Translations under genes and position numbers: made by a program | Assembly: GCF_004297125.1 (NCBI RefSeq) | Contig: NZ_SCVD01000025.1 | Coordinates: forward strand, 1-64,000 | Direction: 5' to 3' | Source: Phenylobacterium sp. | GTDB lineage: Bacteria; Pseudomonadota; Alphaproteobacteria; Caulobacterales; Caulobacteraceae | Length of the DNA: 64,000 nt | In this document: piece by piece, positions 56,173 through 62,441 of the stretch | Position numbering within the stretch: position 1 is the first letter of the stretch | Layout: every line of letters begins with the position of its first letter | The notes under the pieces: model-generated | What the model was told of the DNA's origin: nothing | The model's input: the letters and a program-made list of their open reading frames with translations, nothing else | Database searches by the model: none

Positions 56173-56349
56173 TGCGGTCTCCTTCCAGAGTTGCCCGGAA
56201 GGTAGGCCGACGGGCCTGAACGGGGTCGGGGCCGCGCGTTCAGCCACGGGTCACCTAACTGAACGAGCTTGGCCGGAAACCTTGGCCGTGGTTGGCGGGT
56301 TGATCCGGGCACGGCCGCGCTTGGACGCGACCGCCAGGGAGAGGCGCGC

Positions 56350-57042
56350 ATGCCCGGGGTGGACCTGTCGAGCCTGAACTCGCCCGAGATGCGCCGGCTG
56401 CTGGCGGCCGCGGAGGCGCGCCACAACCACGTCCTGGCCGAGCAGCTGCGGGGCGAGCTGGCGCGGCGCGGGGCGCGGGTGCGGGCCCTGCCGCGGGAGC
56501 CCACGACCTTCGTGACCGGCAGCTTCGACGAGGTGTGGGGCCTGGAGCCCGCCGAGGCCGAGGCCCGCCCGAAGGCCGCGCCGCGCAGGCGTGTCGCGGC
56601 CGCGATCCTGGGCGCCGTCGGCGCGGCCGCGGTCGCCATCGTGGTGGGCTGGCAGCTGGCCCGGTCCGGGGCGGAGACGCCGCCCCCGCCCCAAGCGGTG
56701 ATGGCGGCGCAGGTCCCGGTCCCGCCGGCGCCCCTGCCCGCCCCCGCGGCCGCGGCCGTCGCCGCGCCCGTCGCGCCGGAGCGGCCGGCTCCGAAGAAGG
56801 CCATCGCGAAGCCCAAGGCCGCGCGACCCGTCCCCGCCAAGGCCGATCGGGCCGCCCAGGACCGGCGGATCCTGCGGGCCTACGAAGGCGCCGTGGCCGC
56901 CGGCGTCGATCCGCTGGTGCTGGACCGCGACCAGGCCCGGTTCCGCATCGCGCTGTCCCGCACCACCAACCGCGGGCGCGTGGACCAGCTCTATGCCGAG
57001 CGGATCCGCGAGCTGGAGGCGGCGGCGCGGCGGCGGCGCTAG
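56350..57042 (+). CDS. Hypothetical single-TM protein, diverged paralog of 55171..55836
   Basis: MPGVDLSSLNSPEMRRLLAAAEARHNHVLAEQLRGEL...TM RRVAAAILGAVGAAAVAIVVGW...LYAERIRELEAA. Confidence 0.65.
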   Translation: MPGVDLSSLNSPEMRRLLAAAEARHNHVLAEQLRGELARRGARVRALPREPTTFVTGSFDEVWGLEPAEAEARPKAAPRRRVAAAILGAVGAAAVAIVVGWQLARSGAETPPPPQAVMAAQVPVPPAPLPAPAAAAVAAPVAPERPAPKKAIAKPKAARPVPAKADRAAQDRRILRAYEGAVAAGVDPLVLDRDQARFRIALSRTTNRGRVDQLYAERIRELEAAARRRR

Positions 57043-57211
57043 ACGGCAGAACGACGCGCCACCGGTTAGGGTGACGCGCCGCCATGGTGCGTGTCGTTGT
57101 TTCATCTTCGGCCGCCCTTTCGAGGGACGGGAGAGCGGACGACCGTCGATGGGGGGATATTCGGACCCCGTGGCTGAACTGGGGATGAATGAAGGTGAAG
57201 CCGCCCCAGGC

Positions 57212-57643
57212 CTAGGAGAACAGGTCGCCGTAGCTGTACTGGGCGCCGCCGCCGTACGACTTGTACTCGCTGGCCTGGACCAGGCCGCCGGTGGGGGCGT
57301 AGTCCACGTCGGTGCTGTCGCCGTCGATGCTGTAGTAGAACTCGCCGCCGGTCCCGCCGCGCGCGCTGCCGAACTTGATCGCCACGCCGGCCAGGTCCTC
57401 GGCCGCGAGCTGGGTGTTGCGCGCCAGGATCTCGTTCAGCGCGTCCTGGTACCAGGCGTCGAGGTCGTCCGCGACGGAGTCCGGGGTCTCGATCTTCACG
57501 AAGAAGAACTCGGAGTCCTCGTGGTCCTCGGGCGTGGCGTCGAAGTAGAACGTCACGTGCGAGATGTCCTTGGGCATCGTCGCGAAGTTGCCGCCGTCGA
57601 TGGCGGCGTCGACGGGCGAGTCGATGATGGTGGTCTTCGGCAT
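57212..57643 (-). CDS. Hypothetical acidic protein
   Basis: 143-aa ORF MPKTTIIDSPVDAAIDGGNFATMPKDISHVTFYFDATPEDHEDSEFFFVKIETPD..., consistent GC-rich codon usage. Confidence 0.6.
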   Translation of the reverse strand: MPKTTIIDSPVDAAIDGGNFATMPKDISHVTFYFDATPEDHEDSEFFFVKIETPDSVADDLDAWYQDALNEILARNTQLAAEDLAGVAIKFGSARGGTGGEFYYSIDGDSTDVDYAPTGGLVQASEYKSYGGGAQYSYGDLFS

Positions 57644-57846
57644 GGTTCGCTCCAGAAGGTCTAGACTTCCCGATATCTCGAACTGTTATGAAGACCTCCG
57701 GAATCATCAGGCTTAATTCGCGGGAAAGACTAGCCACGTCCGCCCGCCCCGCCCCCGCGACCTCTCGGCAGTGTTCGCGATCCGCCGGCTCCCCTAGAGT
57801 GACCCCCGACGAGGCTGCGCGTGGGCGCGGCCCCAGGGGCGCCCGT

Positions 57847-58809
57847 GTGACCGATTTTCTGGTGCGGAGGATAGCGCGGCGGCCGCGCGGCGCAGCGGCG
57901 CGGATCGCGCTGGGCCTGGCGCTGGCCGTGCTGGCGCTTGCGATCCGGCTGGCGCTGGCGCCCTGGATCGGCCTGGGCGCGCCGTTCGCGGCCTTCATCC
58001 TGGCGGTGCTGGCGGCCACCGTGTTCGGCGGCGCGGTGGCGGGGGCGGCCAGCGTGGCGCTGCTGAGCGTGGGCGGGGTGATCCTGCTGGAGCCGCACGC
58101 CGGGCCGGTGGCGGCGCGCCGGCTGGCGCTGGGCGTGGGGTTCTTCCTGGCCTCCAGCGGCTTCGTGATCTGGATCGTCTCGCTGCTGCGCTCGGCCCTG
58201 GCCCGCGAGATGGCGGCCCGCGACGCCGAGCGCCTGCTGAAGCTGGAGCTGCACCACCGGGTGAAGAACACCCTGGCCGTCGTCCAGTCCCTGGCCGACC
58301 AGACCTTCCGCGGCGCGAGCGACCCCGAGGCCGCCCGGCGCGACTTCGCCGCCCGGCTGCAGGCCCTGGCCGAGGCGCACGACGTGCTGGTGGCCGCCGG
58401 CTGGGGCGAGGTGACGCTGCAGGGCCTGGCCGAGCGGGCGCTGGCGCCGTTCCGGCCGGCGGGGGCCGGGCGCCTGGTCCTGGAGGGGACGCCGGTGACG
58501 GTGGCGCCCGAGACGGCCGTGCCGCTGACCCTGTGCCTGCACGAGCTGGCCACCAACGCCACCAAGCACGGGGCGCTGTCGGCGGCCGGCGGCGAGGTCC
58601 GGCTGACCTGGCGGGTGGAGGACACCGACGGCCGGCGGCGGCTGGCCCTGGACTGGCGCGAGCGCGGCGGCCCCCGCCCGGCCCCGGCCGACCGCAAGGG
58701 GTTCGGCATCCGGCTGCTGAAGCGCGCCCTGGCCTCGGAGGCGAACGCCGAGACCAAGCTGAGCTTCCCCGCCGAGGGCGCGCGGTGGACGGCGACCTTC
58801 GACCTCTGA
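57847..58809 (+). CDS. HWE/HisKA_2-type sensor histidine kinase
   Basis: Four N-terminal hydrophobic segments; LKLELHHRVKNTLAVVQSLADQTFRGASDPEAARRDFAARLQALAEAHDVL; HELATNATKHGALS. Confidence 0.85.
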   Translation: MTDFLVRRIARRPRGAAARIALGLALAVLALAIRLALAPWIGLGAPFAAFILAVLAATVFGGAVAGAASVALLSVGGVILLEPHAGPVAARRLALGVGFFLASSGFVIWIVSLLRSALAREMAARDAERLLKLELHHRVKNTLAVVQSLADQTFRGASDPEAARRDFAARLQALAEAHDVLVAAGWGEVTLQGLAERALAPFRPAGAGRLVLEGTPVTVAPETAVPLTLCLHELATNATKHGALSAAGGEVRLTWRVEDTDGRRRLALDWRERGGPRPAPADRKGFGIRLLKRALASEANAETKLSFPAEGARWTATFDL

Positions 58810-58915
58810 GCGAGGGGCGGGCGTGGTGTGGTTCGTGGACGGCCCTTCGGCGCCGGCGCGCCACGGCGGCTGAACGGCTGGCGCGTGCCGTCCACCCGAC
58901 CTTGAGACTGCACGC

Positions 58916-59737
58916 TCAGTAGCCGGAGCCGCCGGGGAAGCGGCCGTGGGGGTTTTGCTCCCAGGGCGGGAGGTAGGGTTCCGGGTCCGGGGGCCTGGGG
59001 TCCGGGGGCCTGGGGTCCGGCGGGGGTGGCGGTTCGGGGTCGGGGTCCGGCGGCGGCGGCTCGGGGGCGACGGGCGGCGGGAGGGGGCGGAGCGTTTCCG
59101 GCTCGCCCTCCCCTTCGTCCGGCTCGTCGTCGGGGTCGTCGTCGTCCGCTTCGTCGCCCTCCCCGTCCTCTTCGTCGTCGTCCGTCCAGCCCATCAGGTC
59201 GCGCAGGCGGGCGGCGGCGCGCGCCGGGTCGGCCACGCGGGGGCGGCAGCGGCGGGGCGTGTAGTCGTGCCTGGCCTCGCCCGTCAGGCCCAGTTCGGCG
59301 GCGAGGCGGGCGACCTGGGCGTCCACGTCCTCGTCGATGAAGGCGTCGTCCAGGGCCTCGGTCTCCAGCCGCTCCTCGAAGTCGGCCAGCCAGGCGTCGG
59401 CCTCGCCGGGGTCGATCTCGCAATAGATCTGCCGCTCGACCTCGGCGCGCACCCGGTCGCGGCGGCGGCCCACGGCCCGCTCTTGCGCCTCGGCGGCGTC
59501 GGCCTCCGCGGCCTTGAGGTCGCGGGCCCGGTCGCGGACCAGCTTGGCCTCCCACGCCACCGACTGGCGCAGCGCCCGGCCCAGGCGGTGGAAGGCCTCG
59601 GCCAGCCGGGCCTTCTGCTCCGGCTCGGGCGCCGCGACCGCGGCCGCATGCACGTCCTCGGCCAGCGTCAGGCTGAGTTCGGCGAACCGCGCCAGCTGGC
59701 GCCCGTGGCGCTCGGCCATGTCCGGAGGGACGGTCAT
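58916..59737 (-). CDS. Hypothetical protein with acidic and Pro-rich C-terminus
   Basis: MTVPPDMAERHGRQLARFAELSLTLAEDVHAAAV...DDDEEDGEGDEADDDDPDDEP...PDPRPPDPRPPDPEP. Confidence 0.6.
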   Translation of the reverse strand: MTVPPDMAERHGRQLARFAELSLTLAEDVHAAAVAAPEPEQKARLAEAFHRLGRALRQSVAWEAKLVRDRARDLKAAEADAAEAQERAVGRRRDRVRAEVERQIYCEIDPGEADAWLADFEERLETEALDDAFIDEDVDAQVARLAAELGLTGEARHDYTPRRCRPRVADPARAAARLRDLMGWTDDDEEDGEGDEADDDDPDDEPDEGEGEPETLRPLPPPVAPEPPPPDPDPEPPPPPDPRPPDPRPPDPEPYLPPWEQNPHGRFPGGSGY

Positions 59738-59885
59738 GGTCGGGAGTGTAGAGGGCCGGTGCGTCAGAAACGGTCGGAGGGGGTGTGGCGCGAAACTGGC
59801 GCTGTCGTCAAAGTTGCTGGACGGCCATATCCAACCCGCCCTAGCTTGGCCGTGAGTATCTTACCGGCCATGGGGGGCCGCCATC

Positions 59886-60404
59886 ATGAAATTCAACCAC
59901 TTGGCGGCCCTCGCCGCCGCGATGTCGCTCGTCGCCGGCCAGGCCCTGGCGGCGGAGATCAAGGTCCCGGAGGGGACCGAGTTCCCCATGCGGCTGGAGG
60001 ACGCCATTTCCAGCAAGACCGCCAACACCGGCGACCGCTTCACCGTCAGCCTGGACGACAACGTCAAGCTGCCCGACGGCACGGTGCTGAAGGCCGGCTA
60101 TCGCGGCGTGGGCGAGATCGTCGAGGCGCGCAAGAACGGGATGCTGGGCAAGACCGGCAAGCTGAACGTGCGCCTGCTCTATCTGAAGGTCGGCGACGAA
60201 CGCATCCGCCTGCGCGCCAACCGGGGCGTCCAGGGCGAGCACCGCACCGGCGCCCAGGTGGTGAGCGTCGTCCTGCTCTGGCCGGTGGCCGGCTTCATCA
60301 AGGGCAAGAACATCACCATCAACAAGGGCACGATGCTGACCGCGTTCTCGGACAACGACACCGTGCTGACCGCACCGATCACGCCGCCGCCGGCGGAGAT
60401 GTAG
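59886..60404 (+). CDS. Hypothetical secreted protein
   Basis: Signal peptide MKFNHLAALAAAMSLVAGQALAAEIKVPEGTEFPMRLEDAISSKTANTGDRF. Confidence 0.7.
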   Translation: MKFNHLAALAAAMSLVAGQALAAEIKVPEGTEFPMRLEDAISSKTANTGDRFTVSLDDNVKLPDGTVLKAGYRGVGEIVEARKNGMLGKTGKLNVRLLYLKVGDERIRLRANRGVQGEHRTGAQVVSVVLLWPVAGFIKGKNITINKGTMLTAFSDNDTVLTAPITPPPAEM

Positions 60405-60434
60405 GCGGGGGTTCGGGGCTGTAGGGGTTCGGGT

Positions 60435-60455
60435 CCGGGCGCGGAGCGTGCCCGG
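60435..60455. terminator. GC-rich hairpin downstream of 59886..60404
   Basis: CCGGGC gcggagcgt GCCCGG, flanked by GGG/CCC; possible terminator. Confidence 0.4.
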
Positions 60456-60467
60456 CCCCTTCGCCCC

Positions 60468-60513
60468 GTCAAGGACTCGCTGACGCGCGGCTGGGCAGAG
60501 CCCGGTCCTTGAC
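60468..60513. repeat. Inverted repeat GTCAAGGAC ... GTCCTTGAC
   Basis: 9-bp perfect arms at 60468-60476 and 60505-60513, with internal GGGC-aga-GCCC hairpin. Confidence 0.5.
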
Positions 60514-60643
60514 CCGGCTGCGGCGCCGGGCCGGTGGGCTGCCGTGGACTTAAGGTGGGGTGGCATCCTGGGGATGCGTGAATAGGGATGGATATCCTGT
60601 CCCCGAATTTCGCTCACTTTGGGCATTCCCACCACGGGTCGTG

Positions 60644-60820
60644 ATGAGAACATTCGACGCCAAGCGGCAAACCCTGCCTGCGCCGAGCGAGATTGCTCAC
60701 ATCGCAAACATGGGGTTGTATCTCCGCTGGGTGGGCATCTTCGTGGACAACATCGACCGACATGAAAATCGCGTAGCAACGCGGCGGCTCAGTTCGCGCG
60801 AAGCCAGTCATGGCTATTGA
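60644..60820 (+). CDS. Small ORF upstream of and overlapping the RT
   Basis: 58 aa MRTFDAKRQTLPAPSEIAHIANMGLYLRWVGIFVDNIDRHENRVATRRLSSREASHGY; stop overlaps RT start (ATGGCTATTGA, 11 bp); alternative upstream start at 60560. Confidence 0.4.
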   Translation: MRTFDAKRQTLPAPSEIAHIANMGLYLRWVGIFVDNIDRHENRVATRRLSSREASHGY

Positions 60821-62441
60821 CCTCGGTCCGCTCCAATTTGACGACGAAATTGTCCTCCGCCAACTGCGCCGGGATCTCCGAGACGACTGGTTCCCCGATC
60901 CTAGAGAGTTCGAGGACATATTTCGGCACGACCAAATCCAGGGGGTCCTTTCCCAGAATTTTGATGGGAATGAGGGGGTCTACCGCCCCATCAGACGCAA
61001 CTTGCTCAACGTTCCGAAATCCAACTTCACGCTTCGATACGCGTTGGAAACGGGTGTCGCGGACCGAGCGCTCTACCAAGGCATCGCGACATACCTCGTC
61101 CCCTTCTACGACCCGTTGTTGCCGTGGAACGTCTTCAATCATCGACAGGCCGAGGAGAAGGACGCGGCGAAGCACCTCTTCAAGCGCGCCGTGCAATCGT
61201 GGCAAGATTTTATCGGGGTCGTTAAGACCTCGGTGAAAACAAACCCGACGCTGCTCTCTACCGATCTCACGAACTATTTCGAGAACATCAATCTTGATAT
61301 TCTCAAACAAACCCTACAGTCACTAATTCCAGAAATAAAAACTAGCGCCGCCGAGAAATCTCGCATCCGCTCACACCTTGCGATTCTGTTCGACTGCCTA
61401 CGCGAGTGGTGCTTTAGCGAGAACGCAGGGCTTCCTCAAAACCGAGACGCATCGTCGTTCTTGGCCAACGTCTACATGCTCCCCGTGGACCGCGCGATGC
61501 TCCAGCGGGGACACCAGTATTTTCGCTACATGGATGACATCAAGATTGCATGCCGCGACGAGTTCCAGGCTCGACGGGCTCTAAAGGAACTCAGCATTGA
61601 ACTTCGAAAGATTGGGCTGTCGGTAAATTCGGGAAAGACCCAAATCTGCCGCCCCGGTGATGACGAGGCGCTAGACAAGTGCCTCGACCTGGGCGGCACT
61701 GAGTTGCATCAGATTGATGCCATCTGGAACACTCGTGCCATACGGCCAATCTCCCGATCCTTTCCGCTCCTGAAGGAGCTTACACAGCGACTTCTGAGAA
61801 GCGGCGAGGTTGATAAACGCGTCTTCCGATACTGCATCCGACGCCTTGAGGTGCTCGCCCAGTGTCCTGAGTTTGCGGTGCCCCCGGAATATTTCGACGG
61901 AATTACACCCCTTGTTGTGGACGCCCTCGCCACGGCTCCAGCCGCGACGGACCAATTGGCCCGCTACCTACGATCTGTGCCTCTGAGCCCCCAGCTCCTC
62001 GGGCAGATTTCCGGCTTGCTCCGAGATCCTGAGAAGAACTTCTACACATGGCAGAGTTATCGCTTGTGGGCGCTGCTCGTGCAGAAGGAGCACATGGATC
62101 CAGATCTTATGCTCCACGCGCTCGGCCTCGTTCGAACGGCACCAGATGATGCCAATCGATCAGGGGCAACGCTTTACGTCGGCGCGCTGGGTGGGAAGGC
62201 GGAACGCGTCGTAGTTGCTGAGAACTTCTCTCGCTCAGAGTCCTACCTTGGACAGCGGACCGCTCTGATAGCGGTTCAAGAACTCCACTACCGCCCGCAT
62301 ATCGAAGTAAATGTTCAGCCCTATTTGAGAGGCGACCTCAAGAACGTATACAAAGGATTGTCTAGGGAGGGTATTTACATGGCCCCTCCCGAAGCTGGCC
62401 CAATTACCCGCTACATCGATCTAGGTCGCGATTATGATTGA
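60810..62441 (+). CDS. Reverse transcriptase (UG/Abi-like, putative defence RT)
   Basis: RT motifs: LNVPKSNFTLRYALE, LLSTDLTNYFENI (catalytic D), GLPQNRDASSFLANVYMLPVDRAML, YFRYMDDIKI (YMDD at 61527-61538), IGLSVNSGKTQI; about 230-aa helical C-terminal extension. Confidence 0.94.
   Translation: MAIDLGPLQFDDEIVLRQLRRDLRDDWFPDPREFEDIFRHDQIQGVLSQNFDGNEGVYRPIRRNLLNVPKSNFTLRYALETGVADRALYQGIATYLVPFYDPLLPWNVFNHRQAEEKDAAKHLFKRAVQSWQDFIGVVKTSVKTNPTLLSTDLTNYFENINLDILKQTLQSLIPEIKTSAAEKSRIRSHLAILFDCLREWCFSENAGLPQNRDASSFLANVYMLPVDRAMLQRGHQYFRYMDDIKIACRDEFQARRALKELSIELRKIGLSVNSGKTQICRPGDDEALDKCLDLGGTELHQIDAIWNTRAIRPISRSFPLLKELTQRLLRSGEVDKRVFRYCIRRLEVLAQCPEFAVPPEYFDGITPLVVDALATAPAATDQLARYLRSVPLSPQLLGQISGLLRDPEKNFYTWQSYRLWALLVQKEHMDPDLMLHALGLVRTAPDDANRSGATLYVGALGGKAERVVVAENFSRSESYLGQRTALIAVQELHYRPHIEVNVQPYLRGDLKNVYKGLSREGIYMAPPEAGPITRYIDLGRDYD

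Noticed and set aside
60585-60610. GGATATCCTGTCCCCGAATT as an IS terminal repeat
   Set aside because: Looks like a mobile-element edge, but no transposase and no second copy in the window; kept only as part of the structured-region finding.
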